Origin: Rossellomorea vietnamensis
Lineage (GTDB): Bacteria > Bacillota > Bacilli > Bacillales > Bacillaceae_B
Length of the DNA: 41,905 nt
NCBI RefSeq assembly: GCF_008180615.1
Contig: NZ_VTEH01000025.1
Span: forward strand, 1,520 to 43,424
Direction of reading: 5' to 3'
In this document: one piece after another, positions 16,459 through 25,223 of the stretch
Position numbering within the stretch: position 1 is the stretch's first letter
Layout: every line of letters begins with the position of its first letter
Notes under the pieces: generated by a model
What the model saw: only the letters and a program-made list of their open reading frames with translations
What the model was told of the DNA's origin: nothing
Database searches by the model: none
Program-made: the position numbers and the translations under genes

Positions 16459-17865
16459 TTGAGTATTATACAAGATATCAAAATCGGGGGAAGCTTTGAC
16501 AAGGCTTTGGCGAAAGCGAAGGCTGAAGGCATACCGGTTTTATACAGTGCAGTTCAAAAAGTCAGCCACGTAAACCCCCTTTCATTTTATTCAAAGGGTA
16601 TCTCTCTATATAATGGAGAACGCTTTTTTTGGAAGGATAAAGAAAATAATACAAAAATCGCCGGTTTAGGCAGCACATATATGCTTAGAAATGATTCGGA
16701 GGATAGTCGTTACACTTCGATTGAAAATGAGTGGAAGCGCTTAATTTCAAATGCAGTGATAGAGTCCGACCGGGAAATCGGCGGGACGGGACCATTGTTA
16801 TTCGGCGGGTTTTCGTTTGATCCATCTGTTCCCCGGTCTAAAGAATGGTCCGATTTTTCACATGGTATCTTTCAGATGCCGACCTTCATGTTGACCGTTA
16901 CAGGCCAAGAATGCTATCTCACGACCAATATCCTCTGTACATCCCAGGATGACGAAGGCTTGCTGAATATTATGGAAAAGAAGCAAGAAGAGCTGCTGGG
17001 GCAAAAGTCAGCGGGTACCTCCAACTTGAAATTGGTTGAAACAACGGAAATTGCTCCGGAAGAATGGAAGGAAGCTCTTGGGGAAGTTGTTTCCCAGTTG
17101 AAAAATGGAGACATGGAGAAGGTTGTGCTGGCGAGGAAAATGCTGATGTCATTCAAGGACAGGCCCCTTTCAGATGAGGTGATTCAAAACCTGTGGAATG
17201 AACAGCAGGACAGCTTCATTTTCTCCCTGGAGGTGGCTAACAGCTGCTTCCTTGGCGCCTCCCCGGAGCGGCTGGTGAAAAAAGCAGGTGAAGATATTCT
17301 ATCTACCTGCCTTGCGGGATCCATTGCAAGAGGGGGCAATCCGGAAGAGGATTACAAGTTGGGCGAAAGCCTGCTTCAGGATGATAAAAATCTCTATGAA
17401 CATAATCTTGTGGTGGACATGATCCGTGAAGTCCTGAAGCAATATTGTTCAGAGATCGACATGCCGGATAAACCTGAACTGATGAAGGTAAGAGACATTC
17501 AGCATCTCTATACTCCGGTAAAAGGAAAGGCCTATCAAGAGACCTCCATCTTGAACGTCATTGCCCAGCTTCACCCAACCCCTGCTCTTGGCGGGGTACC
17601 GAGGGAAAAGGCTATGAAGACGATCAAGCATGCTGAAAAAATGGACAGGGGCCTGTATGCTGCTCCTGTTGGCTGGATGGATTCATACGGCAATGGCGAG
17701 TTCGCTGTAGCGATACGTTCCGGTCTGATTCATAAAGATGAGGCCTATCTATTTTCAGGCTGCGGAGTTGTAGCAGACTCTACAGCGGAAAGTGAATATC
17801 GCGAAACACAAATCAAATTCAAACCAATGTTCCGGGCTTTAGGAGGAAATACTGATGGACTATGA
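16459..17865 (+). CDS. menF: Isochorismate synthase MenF
   Basis: Converts chorismate to isochorismate, the entry to menaquinone synthesis. 468 residues: a variable N-terminal half and a C-terminal chorismate-binding domain (about 200-460) with QLHPTPALGGVPREKAM, the AVAIRSGLI strand and SGCGVVADSTAESEYRET, all typical. The start is TTG 16459, preceded by GGGGGG seven bases upstream; no ATG or GTG near it fits better. It overlaps menD by 11 bp. The long leader contains element B, so expression may depend on read-through of that structure. Confidence 0.95.
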   Translation: MSIIQDIKIGGSFDKALAKAKAEGIPVLYSAVQKVSHVNPLSFYSKGISLYNGERFFWKDKENNTKIAGLGSTYMLRNDSEDSRYTSIENEWKRLISNAVIESDREIGGTGPLLFGGFSFDPSVPRSKEWSDFSHGIFQMPTFMLTVTGQECYLTTNILCTSQDDEGLLNIMEKKQEELLGQKSAGTSNLKLVETTEIAPEEWKEALGEVVSQLKNGDMEKVVLARKMLMSFKDRPLSDEVIQNLWNEQQDSFIFSLEVANSCFLGASPERLVKKAGEDILSTCLAGSIARGGNPEEDYKLGESLLQDDKNLYEHNLVVDMIREVLKQYCSEIDMPDKPELMKVRDIQHLYTPVKGKAYQETSILNVIAQLHPTPALGGVPREKAMKTIKHAEKMDRGLYAAPVGWMDSYGNGEFAVAIRSGLIHKDEAYLFSGCGVVADSTAESEYRETQIKFKPMFRALGGNTDGL

Positions 17866-19588
17866 TCATCAGAAAGCTTTAACCGAATATCTTTCTGCTT
17901 TTATAGAAGAATTACATGCTTCGGGAGTCAATAAAGTGGTGATCAGCCCAGGCTCCCGTTCTACGCCTCTGGCGCTCCTGTTCGCCAAACACCCAAATGT
18001 GGAGGTCTTCATCAATATAGATGAAAGGTCGGCTGCCTTTTTTGCGTTGGGGATGGCTAAAGCGGACAATGAACCCGTCGCAATTCTCTGTACTTCCGGG
18101 ACGGCCGCTGCGAACTATTATCCTGCGGTCATCGAGGCGCATTATTCACGCGTGCCGCTGGTAGTCCTGACAGCAGACAGACCCCATGAATTGAGAGAAA
18201 TCGGTGCGCCACAGGCCATTAACCAAATCAATTTATTTGGCAGCCATGTGAAATGGTTTGATGAAATGGCACTGCCTGAACATACCGATGCAATGGTTCA
18301 GTATGCCAGGAGAGCCGCTTCCCGTGGAACTGCTCTTGCACGAAGCCTGCCAGAGGGACCTGTCCACTTCAACTTTCCGCTCAGAGAGCCTCTTGTACCC
18401 GACATGAATCATTCTTTTAAAGAGGGCAAAGTACAGACTGCGGTTGCTGCAGGTGCAGGAAGTGTATCAGCTGCAGTTCTGGAACGACTGTCTAACCTTC
18501 TCGTCCATAAGAAAAAAGGACTTATAGTCTGTGGCCCGCAAACAGATTCCAATGTCGTTGAGGCTATTGTCAAGCTGGCAGAAAAGACTCAATTTCCAGT
18601 GCTTGCCGATCCGCTTTCTTCCTTAAGAAGCGGAAGCCATGATAAATCAAATGTCATTGACGGTTATGACAGCTTCCTGCGCATAGAGAAGTTTAAAGAA
18701 TCGGTGCAGCCTGATATTGTCATCCGTGTTGGTGCAATGCCTGTTTCGAAAGCATTGACTCTCTATCTTAAGAATCAGGAAATCGAGCACTGGGTCGTGG
18801 ATTCCGGCGGGAGCTGGCGGGATCCAGCTGGGAAAGCAACGGAAATGATTTTTGCAGATGAGGCAGAATTTTTAACTTCCCTGTCCGATTCAATAGAAAC
18901 CGCTCATTCCGATGAAGTGTGGCTTCGAAAGTGGAGCGGTATCAATAGCAAAACACAAGAAATAATCGCAGAGTATCAAAGCGGGAATGAACCATTGGAC
19001 GAAGGGATGGCAGTGAGAAGCTTAATTTACAGCCTCCCTGAGGATTCGATTGTTTTTACGAGCAACAGCATGCCGATTCGGGATCTCGATACCTTTTTCT
19101 CCAACAATGATAAAAGAATACGTGTACTGGGAAACCGGGGCGCAAATGGGATTGACGGAGTAGTTTCCACGGCCTTGGGAGTCAGCACTAGTGGAAAGCC
19201 AACCTGCCTGGTAATTGGCGATCTTGCCTTTTACCATGACATGAATGGTTTGTTAGCCGGAAAAATGCACGATTTGAATTTGAAGATTCTGCTGGTCAAT
19301 AATAATGGAGGCGGCATTTTCTCTTACTTGCCTCAGGCAAAAGAAAAAGATTATTTTGAACATTTATTCGGTACTCCCGCAGACCTTGATTTCAGCCATG
19401 CTGCTAACTTATATGGTGCAGCTTATTGGAAAGCAGAGACCCATGAAGCGCTGACAAAAGCGCTGGCACATTGGCAATCTGCCCAAGGCCTGTCCATCAT
19501 CGAAGCAATCACAAACAGAGATGAAAATGTCCGTAACCATCGAGAAATGTGGAATAATGTTTCCCGGGAAATAGAAAAGCTGCTATAG
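17855..19588 (+). CDS. menD: SEPHCHC synthase MenD
   Basis: Thiamine-diphosphate enzyme that joins isochorismate and 2-oxoglutarate into SEPHCHC. 577 residues, full length. N-terminal pyrimidine-binding domain: SPGSRSTPLALLFAKHP, FINIDERSAAFFALGMAK. C-terminal diphosphate/Mg2+ site: GDLAFYHDMNGL followed by LLVNNNGGGIFSYLPQ. ATG 17855 has AGGAGG eight bases upstream and starts inside the menF end. menH follows after 114 bp, a gap with a weak TAGCTTTT/AAGAGCTA hairpin at about 19640-19667. Confidence 0.97.
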   Translation: MDYDHQKALTEYLSAFIEELHASGVNKVVISPGSRSTPLALLFAKHPNVEVFINIDERSAAFFALGMAKADNEPVAILCTSGTAAANYYPAVIEAHYSRVPLVVLTADRPHELREIGAPQAINQINLFGSHVKWFDEMALPEHTDAMVQYARRAASRGTALARSLPEGPVHFNFPLREPLVPDMNHSFKEGKVQTAVAAGAGSVSAAVLERLSNLLVHKKKGLIVCGPQTDSNVVEAIVKLAEKTQFPVLADPLSSLRSGSHDKSNVIDGYDSFLRIEKFKESVQPDIVIRVGAMPVSKALTLYLKNQEIEHWVVDSGGSWRDPAGKATEMIFADEAEFLTSLSDSIETAHSDEVWLRKWSGINSKTQEIIAEYQSGNEPLDEGMAVRSLIYSLPEDSIVFTSNSMPIRDLDTFFSNNDKRIRVLGNRGANGIDGVVSTALGVSTSGKPTCLVIGDLAFYHDMNGLLAGKMHDLNLKILLVNNNGGGIFSYLPQAKEKDYFEHLFGTPADLDFSHAANLYGAAYWKAETHEALTKALAHWQSAQGLSIIEAITNRDENVRNHREMWNNVSREIEKLL

Positions 19589-19702
19589 TTCGTTGGAATA
19601 TTTGAGAAAGTCCACGAATAACTGGGTAGAAACGCAGAATTTAGCTTTTCAACTCTAATAAGAGCTAGCCGGAAATTAAATTTTTTTTCAGGGGTTTTGC
19701 TA

Positions 19703-20503
19703 ATGGTTATTAATGGTGTCCCTTACCATATCGATATCAGAGGTGAAGGCACTCCTGTACTGCTTCTTCATGGATTTACGGGTGATGGCAGTACATGGGA
19801 TCACCTTCTTCCATACTTAAATGATTACAAAACAATTGCCGTGGATCTCCTGGGACATGGCAAAACGGATTCACCTGAAGATCCTCAACGATACAGGATG
19901 GAACAGGCAGTGAACGACTTAAATGTTATTCTGGAAGAGTTAGATATCACTGAAGTATATCTGCTTGGCTATTCTATGGGAGGAAGACTGGCACTTGCCT
20001 TTGCATCAGCTTTTCCTGACAAGGTGAAAGCTTTGATTTTAGAAAGTTCTTCACCAGGTCTTAAGCTGCAATATGAGCGGAGACAAAGGTCAGAAGGTGA
20101 TGAAAAGCTCGCGGATATGATCTTGTCTAAAGGGTTAAGTGAATTCGTGGATTACTGGGAAGGTATTCCCTTGTTTTTATCCCAACACCGGCTTCCGGCA
20201 GCTGAGCAGGAAGCGATCAGGCAGAACAGGCTTTCACAGAACCCGCTTGGTCTCGCTAACAGTTTAAGAGGGATGGGGACAGGCAGCCAGCCTAGCTATT
20301 GGGAGGAATTAAGTAATCTTCCGATGGGGATGCTTTATATAGTAGGAGAACTGGACAGGAAATTCTGCATGATTGCTGAGGAAATGAAAGAAAGTGCACA
20401 GAATGCTTCTATTATAAAAGTTCCTGGCGCAGGTCATGCATTACATGTGGAAGAACCTGAAAAGTTTGGTACAATAGTAAGGAAGTTCTTAAAGAATACA
20501 TAA
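19703..20503 (+). CDS. menH: SHCHC synthase MenH (alpha/beta hydrolase)
   Basis: Eliminates pyruvate from SEPHCHC to give SHCHC. 266-residue alpha/beta-hydrolase fold: oxyanion motif LLHGFTGDGSTWD, nucleophile elbow GYSMGG with Ser91, acid in GELDRKF, catalytic His in GAGHALHVEEPEKF. The start is ATG 19703, eight bases after CAGGGG; a TTG two codons earlier fits less well. Third gene of menFDHB, 14 bp before menB. Confidence 0.93.
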   Translation: MVINGVPYHIDIRGEGTPVLLLHGFTGDGSTWDHLLPYLNDYKTIAVDLLGHGKTDSPEDPQRYRMEQAVNDLNVILEELDITEVYLLGYSMGGRLALAFASAFPDKVKALILESSSPGLKLQYERRQRSEGDEKLADMILSKGLSEFVDYWEGIPLFLSQHRLPAAEQEAIRQNRLSQNPLGLANSLRGMGTGSQPSYWEELSNLPMGMLYIVGELDRKFCMIAEEMKESAQNASIIKVPGAGHALHVEEPEKFGTIVRKFLKNT

Positions 20504-20517
20504 GGAGGTTTCCCGTT

Positions 20518-21336
20518 ATGTCATTTGAATGGGTAAGCGCAAGAAATTATGAAGACATTCTGTATGAAACATATAATGGAATAGCGAAAATCACGATTAA
20601 TCGTCCTGAGGTCCGCAATGCATTCCGTCCGAAAACAGTCATGGAACTGATTGATGCATTTGCATATGCAAGAGATGATTCCAATGTAGGCGTAATCATC
20701 CTGACCGGTGCAGGAGAGCATGCATTCTGTTCAGGAGGAGATCAGAGAGTCCGCGGCCATGGCGGGTACGTTGGGGAAGATGAAATTCCTCGTTTGAATG
20801 TTCTTGACCTTCAGCGTTTGATCCGTGTAATTCCTAAACCGGTCATCGCAATGGTAGCAGGATATGCTATCGGCGGAGGCCATGTGCTTCATGTTGTATG
20901 TGACATCACTATCGCTGCAGACAACGCTGTATTTGGACAAACTGGTCCAAAAGTGGGCAGTTTTGATGCAGGATACGGTGCTGGTTATCTTGCTCGTATC
21001 GTAGGCCACAAGAAAGCGAAAGAAATCTGGTACCTGTGCCGTCAGTATGGCGCAGAGGAAGCTCGGGAAATGGGCTTGGTCAACACGGTGGTACCTTATG
21101 AGAAGCTGGAAGAAGAAACGGTTCAGTGGGCATCTGAAATGCTTGAGAAGAGCCCGACTGCACTTCGCTTCCTGAAAGCGGCATTCAATGCAGATACAGA
21201 CGGCCTTGCTGGTCTTCAGCAGCTTGCTGGCGATGCAACACTTTTATACTACACAACAGAAGAGGCGAAAGAGGGCCGCGATGCGTTCAAGGAAAAACGT
21301 AAGCCGGACTTCGGACAATTCCCTCGTTTCCCTTAA
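20518..21336 (+). CDS. menB: 1,4-dihydroxy-2-naphthoyl-CoA synthase MenB
   Basis: Crotonase-fold enzyme that cyclises O-succinylbenzoyl-CoA (Dieckmann-type) to dihydroxynaphthoyl-CoA. 272 residues with MenB signatures: AFCSGGDQRVRG (oxyanion hole), AGYAIGGGHVLHVVCD, and GQTGPKVGSFDAGYGAGYLA containing the conserved Asp/Gly active-site region. ATG 20518 after AAGGAGG. A strong terminator follows, so menFDHB may be transcribed separately from menEC. Confidence 0.97.
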   Translation: MSFEWVSARNYEDILYETYNGIAKITINRPEVRNAFRPKTVMELIDAFAYARDDSNVGVIILTGAGEHAFCSGGDQRVRGHGGYVGEDEIPRLNVLDLQRLIRVIPKPVIAMVAGYAIGGGHVLHVVCDITIAADNAVFGQTGPKVGSFDAGYGAGYLARIVGHKKAKEIWYLCRQYGAEEAREMGLVNTVVPYEKLEEETVQWASEMLEKSPTALRFLKAAFNADTDGLAGLQQLAGDATLLYYTTEEAKEGRDAFKEKRKPDFGQFPRFP

Positions 21337-21354
21337 TAGGAAAGATGTTTAGGC

Positions 21355-21386
21355 AAGCTTGATGGGATTTCCCATCAAGCTTTTTT
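21355..21386 (+). terminator. Terminator after menB
   Basis: 12-bp stem AAGCTTGATGGG / CCCATCAAGCTT with a 4-base ATTT loop, then TTTTC. It separates menB from menE. Confidence 0.85.
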
Positions 21387-21424
21387 CAAATTTACTTATT
21401 CATTTGGTTGAAGTGCTGCGGATG

Positions 21425-21530
21425 GTTGATAGAATGAGCAAAGTGGTTGATAGAACCGGGAAAGCGGCTGATAGGGTGAGTAAACCGGTTGATAGGCCGT
21501 GCAAAGTAGTAGAAGATAGACTGGTAAAAG
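21425..21530. repeat. 21-bp tandem repeat, five degenerate units, between menB and menE
   Basis: Consecutive 21-bp units GTTGATAGAATGAGCAAAGT, GTTGATAGAACCGGGAAAGC, GCTGATAGGGTGAGTAAACC, GTTGATAGGCCGTGCAAAGT (each plus one base) and a fifth weaker copy. In one frame this reads as a heptad VDRxxKx. No ribosome binding site supports translation. It resembles, in length and in a TTxATxGxxxGGAAA core, the 21-bp blocks at 27.8-28.1 kb. Confidence 0.8.
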
Positions 21531-21612
21531 CCATTGATTGAACAGAAAAATATCTGCTGGTACCAGGGTGCTCATTAGCCCCATACATACAAACATACTT
21601 ATGATTACAAAT

Positions 21613-21796
21613 GGCTGTTTACCCATCTCTTGTTGCTTTCGGAAAAATCCCACGAACAGGATTTTTTCCCGGATACTAAGTTTTTCTGTCTAAACGGAAG
21701 GGGCAGCTCTTTTCTTTCGTGCTTACCAGGATATTTCCGGTAATGAATTATTTCATAGTATTCATACTAAATAGCAACAAAGGTTACGAAAAGAGC
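21613..21796 (+). mobile_element. MITE-like element C (class I core) in front of menE
   Basis: 184 bp. Left end GGCTGTTTACCCATCTCTTG, right end AGCAACAAAGGTTACG then AAAAGAGC. Flanks ATTACAAAT (21604-21612) and ATTACTAAT (21797-21805) look like a 9-bp target-site duplication with one change. The core hairpin GGAAAAATCC/GGATTTTTTCC and the GCTCTTTTCTTTC segment match element B. It lies 44 bp upstream of the menE start, where the menE promoter is expected. Confidence 0.72.
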
Positions 21797-21840
21797 ATTA
21801 CTAATTAAAGAAAGAATCACAGAGGATTGGAGACTTCAAA

Positions 21841-23343
21841 ATGGAGAATCATTTATTCCTGCCCAACTTATTAAAACAGAGAGCCTTCTTGACTCCGGAG
21901 CGAAGGGCGTTAACTTTTGAAAAGGATTCATATACTTTCAGGGAAGTTTTTAAGGTTGCGAGCAGCTGGGCGGGGACGCTGGTAAATCAGTTTAATCTCA
22001 AGAAGGGAAGTAAAGCTGGAGTATTGATCAAGAATACAAAAGAGGGTTACTTCCTTCTGCTCGCCCTTCAGCAGGCAGGTGTAACGGCGGTGATGCTGAA
22101 TAACCGCCTGACTTTAAATGAACTAAGGTTTCAAATTCAGGATACAAGCGTCGATGCCTTAGTTTTTGATGAGGAATTCCATAGAGCGGCTCATGAGTTA
22201 AAGAAGAATATTCGAGATGAACATATTTTCTCGCTTTCTGAGGTGGATTCTAAGCAGGGTGGTGAATTTCTCCCGGAGGAACAAGTGGAGATGGATAGTA
22301 TCTGTACAATTATGTATACGTCCGGAACAACAGGCAAGCCAAAGGGAGTACTGCAATCATACAATAATCATTGGTGGAGTGCCGTGGGTTCTGCTTTGAA
22401 TCTCGGGCTCAAGGACACCGATGTTTGGCTGTGTGCTGTTCCGCTGTTTCATATCAGCGGTTATTCAATTTTGATGAGAAGCATCATTTATGGAATGGAA
22501 ATCAAGCTCCATGAGAAGTTTGATGAAGAAGTTATTAACCGTGAGCTGAAAAATGGCGGCGTTACAATCATCTCAGTCGTTAGTGCCATGCTTCAAAGAC
22601 TTCTGAAGAACCTCGGGGAGGAAGGCTATCACTCCGACTTCCGCTGCATGCTGCTTGGCGGGGGGCCTGCACCGAAAAGTATGCTGGAACAGTGTAAGGA
22701 TCAAAGAATCCCCGTCTTTCAAACGTATGGGATGACCGAGACCTCTTCACAATTTGTGACTTTATCTCCTGAGGACAGTCTCACTAAACTAGGATCTGCG
22801 GGAAAGCCTTTATTTCCCTGTGAATTAAAGATTATACATAGAGGTAAAGAAGCTACTGCCAATGTACAAGGTGAAATTGCTGTCAGAGGTCCAAATGTAA
22901 CCAGAGGGTATTATAATCGGGAAGAGGCAAACCAAGCGAGCTATGTCGATGGCTGGTTCTTGACGGGAGATATTGGCTATCAGGATGATCAAGGCTTTCT
23001 CTATGTTCTGGACAGGCGTTCAGACTTGATCATATCCGGAGGCGAAAATGTCTATCCTGCTGAAATTGAGTCCGTACTGGCTGCTCATCCCGCTATCATA
23101 GAGGCGGGTGTTATAGCCCTTCCATCCCAGGATTGGGGGCAGGTTCCTGCTGCTTTTATTGTAAAAGAAAGGCCGCTTACTGCGTCTGAAGTGAAGGATT
23201 TTTGCCGAAGCAGGCTTGCGGGATACAAGGTTCCTCATTATTTTTACTTTATAGAAAGCCTGCCCAGGAATGCATCCAATAAACTGCTGCGCAAGGATCT
23301 AAGGGAGCTCATCGAAAAGGGGAATTTTAATGAAGATCGATAA
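21841..23343 (+). CDS. menE: O-succinylbenzoate--CoA ligase MenE
   Basis: Adenylates O-succinylbenzoate and loads it on CoA. ANL-superfamily enzyme of 500 residues. P-loop IMYTSGTTGKPKG, GMTETSSQ, hinge and motif GWFLTGDIGYQDDQGFLYVLDRRSDLIISGG (A8 region) and the C-terminal catalytic-lysine segment NASNKLLRKDL. ATG 21841 with GGAG eight bases upstream. It overlaps menC by 14 bp. Separated from menB by a terminator, a 21-bp repeat array and element C. Confidence 0.96.
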   Translation: MENHLFLPNLLKQRAFLTPERRALTFEKDSYTFREVFKVASSWAGTLVNQFNLKKGSKAGVLIKNTKEGYFLLLALQQAGVTAVMLNNRLTLNELRFQIQDTSVDALVFDEEFHRAAHELKKNIRDEHIFSLSEVDSKQGGEFLPEEQVEMDSICTIMYTSGTTGKPKGVLQSYNNHWWSAVGSALNLGLKDTDVWLCAVPLFHISGYSILMRSIIYGMEIKLHEKFDEEVINRELKNGGVTIISVVSAMLQRLLKNLGEEGYHSDFRCMLLGGGPAPKSMLEQCKDQRIPVFQTYGMTETSSQFVTLSPEDSLTKLGSAGKPLFPCELKIIHRGKEATANVQGEIAVRGPNVTRGYYNREEANQASYVDGWFLTGDIGYQDDQGFLYVLDRRSDLIISGGENVYPAEIESVLAAHPAIIEAGVIALPSQDWGQVPAAFIVKERPLTASEVKDFCRSRLAGYKVPHYFYFIESLPRNASNKLLRKDLRELIEKGNFNEDR

Positions 23344-24436
23344 GGTGAACCTTCATGTGATAAAAATGGAGTTGAAAAAGCCTTTTTCGACACATCTTGG
23401 CACGGTGAAGGACCGCGAAGGCATTATTGTGGAAGTAGTGGATGAAAACGGAATCAGGGGATACGGAGAAGGAGTTGCCTTCAGCACTCCGTGGTATACG
23501 GAGGAAACCGTCGGCACAACTCTTCATATTCTCAAAGAGGTATTAATTCCGCTGCTATTGAAATCGACATTGGTTCATCCCCGGGAAGCTTCCTCATTGT
23601 TCTCAACTGTAAGAAGAAACAATATGGCAAAAGCTGCTTTGGAGTGTGCTGTTTGGGATTTGTTCTCCAAACAGCTGGATGAGCCATTGTGGAAGGTGCT
23701 TGGCGGAACCAGAGAAGTGATTGCGGCGGGTGCAGTAGCTGGTGCTCCTTCCGTCACCCAAACCATTGAGCAGGTTCATGAGTTCGTCAGGGATGGTTAT
23801 GAACGAATTAAAGTGAAAATCTCACCTTCAAGTGACTATGAATTGATAAAAGAAATTCGCCAGGAGTTTCCATATCTGCGGTTGATGGCAGATGCCAACT
23901 CTGCGTTTACATTGGATGATATAGAAAGGTTAAAGAGGCTGGATGAGTTTCATTTGGAGATGATCGAACAGCCTTTGGGAATTGACGACATTTTTGAGCA
24001 CAGCCTGCTTCAAAAGGATATGAAGACCAGTATATGTCTTGATGAGAGTATCACATCCTTCCATGACGCCAAGAGTGCCTTAGCCTTGGGAAGCTGCGGC
24101 TACATTAATATCAAGCTTGGCCGGGTCGGCGGCTACTCAACGGCAGTGTCCATTCATGACCTGTGCGGGCGTGAAGGGGTGCGGGTCTGGTGCGGAGGCA
24201 TGCTTGAATTCGGGATATCCCGTGCCCATAATATTGCTCTTTCAACTTTGGAAGGCTTTGATTTTCCTGGGGATATTTCTTCTTCATCCCGTTACTGGGA
24301 ACAGGATATCATCGAGCCGGAAATACAGGTCATCAACGGAAAAATTAATGTATCTAAGGAAGCGGGAATTGGTGTGGAGCTGAACAGAAAGAGGCTGAAG
24401 GAAGTCACTTTGTTTACTGAGGAGTATTCGCTTTGA
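23330..24436 (+). CDS. menC: O-succinylbenzoate synthase MenC
   Basis: Enolase-superfamily dehydratase making O-succinylbenzoate from SHCHC. 368 residues. All expected catalytic residues are visible: the KVK motif (RIKVKIS), metal ligands in LMADANS, EMIEQP and CLDES, and the second lysine in NIKLGRVGG. ATG 23330 after AAGGGG, inside the end of menE. Gram-positive homologues often also racemise N-succinylamino acids; that side activity is a family property, not shown here. No terminator is visible directly after; element D begins 50 bp downstream. Confidence 0.95.
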   Translation: MKIDKVNLHVIKMELKKPFSTHLGTVKDREGIIVEVVDENGIRGYGEGVAFSTPWYTEETVGTTLHILKEVLIPLLLKSTLVHPREASSLFSTVRRNNMAKAALECAVWDLFSKQLDEPLWKVLGGTREVIAAGAVAGAPSVTQTIEQVHEFVRDGYERIKVKISPSSDYELIKEIRQEFPYLRLMADANSAFTLDDIERLKRLDEFHLEMIEQPLGIDDIFEHSLLQKDMKTSICLDESITSFHDAKSALALGSCGYINIKLGRVGGYSTAVSIHDLCGREGVRVWCGGMLEFGISRAHNIALSTLEGFDFPGDISSSSRYWEQDIIEPEIQVINGKINVSKEAGIGVELNRKRLKEVTLFTEEYSL

Positions 24437-24485
24437 AAATTGGCGTGAACACCATTTAAGAAAATAGCTTTTCATTTTTAAAAAA

Positions 24486-24911
24486 GGCTCAATTCGTAAA
24501 CTTTGTTGCTATTTTATATTAACTTTGTAAGATACCCGCTTTATATTCTGGTATGCTAAATAAATGAACTGCTCCACTTCTATTGCTATAGAATGTGTTT
24601 TTACCTTTATCCCCCTTTACGTAGGAGGATTGAAGCGGAAGGCGTACGATCTCCTGCGGGACTAGCGGGACAGGTGAGACCCCCAATCCAGTTCCAGCGC
24701 CCAGTCCCTCGGGGTCAAATAACCCGAAGAGAATAAAAGGAAAGTTCGCCTTTTTTTCTCTTCGGAACATTTGCCTGTCGGGCCTGATCGGGGCGCTTAC
24801 ACTTTATATACAGGCAAAGCCGAGGAGGCTCACCGCCCGCCCCGCGGAGTCGTCCGCCAGGAGCGGAAATCCATTTCGTTCAAAGCAGCTATAATCTTCG
24901 CGAAAACAGCC
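24486..24911 (+). mobile_element. MITE-like element D (class II core, carrying a nested insert)
   Basis: 426 bp. Left end GGCTCAATTCGTAAACTTTG then TTGCTATTTT, right end AGCTATAATCTTCGCG then AAAACAGCC, imperfect inverted repeats. Flanked by TTAAAAAA on both sides (24478-24485 and 24912-24919), an 8-bp target-site duplication. The core is the GC-rich type of elements A and E, interrupted by the small element at 24685-24810. Confidence 0.78.
24685..24810 (+). repeat. Nested small structured element, copy 2 (inside element D)
   Basis: Homologous to copy 1: CCAGTTCCAGCGCCCAGTCC at the left, GGGGCGCTTACACTTTAT at the right. The inner stem here is CCGAAGAGA with TCTCTTCGG, changed from copy 1 on both sides so that pairing is kept. 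Confidence 0.75.
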
Positions 24912-24951
24912 TTAAAAAAAGTTAAGTTCGGAGATCCACTAATTTGAGAAA

Positions 24952-24974
24952 GGAGGCTGAAAGAATCAGCCTCC
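24952..24974 (-). terminator. Terminator of the DUF1540 gene
   Basis: 9-bp stem GGAGGCTGA / TCAGCCTCC with a 5-nt loop, followed on the minus strand by TTTCTC. Confidence 0.65.
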
Positions 24975-24983
24975 CTTTTCACA

Positions 24984-25142
24984 TTATGAAATCGGTTCAA
25001 ATGTTTTACAGTCAGTTTCATGCTGATCATCAGCCTGTTTCCCTGTATGGCTGACCACATAAATTTGTTCGGCACCACAGTGGTTTCCTTTTTTCCAGAA
25101 ATGACAGTTGTTAACCTCACAGAGTACGTCCTTTGCCATCAT
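24984..25142 (-). CDS. DUF1540-type small cysteine-rich protein
   Basis: 52 residues. The sequence DVLCEVNNCHFWKKGNHCGA shows the DUF1540 cysteine pattern (C-x4-C-x8-C), with a further Cys near the C-terminus, so a small metal-binding fold is likely. The function is not established. Two adjacent ATGs (25142 and 25139) can serve; GGGAGTG lies just upstream. Probably monocistronic. Confidence 0.8.
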   Translation of the reverse strand: MMAKDVLCEVNNCHFWKKGNHCGAEQIYVVSHTGKQADDQHETDCKTFEPIS

Positions 25143-25223
25143 TATCACTCCCATGTTAGAAATGCCGTACATAGTTAGTTTTAATGGTTAGGGGTGATTT
25201 TATGAATGGTAACAATATCTTTT

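Noticed and set aside
21359..21541. 60-codon frame with heptad VDRxxK repeats after menB
   Set aside because: It starts inside the menB terminator, has no ribosome binding site, and reflects the 21-bp repeat.
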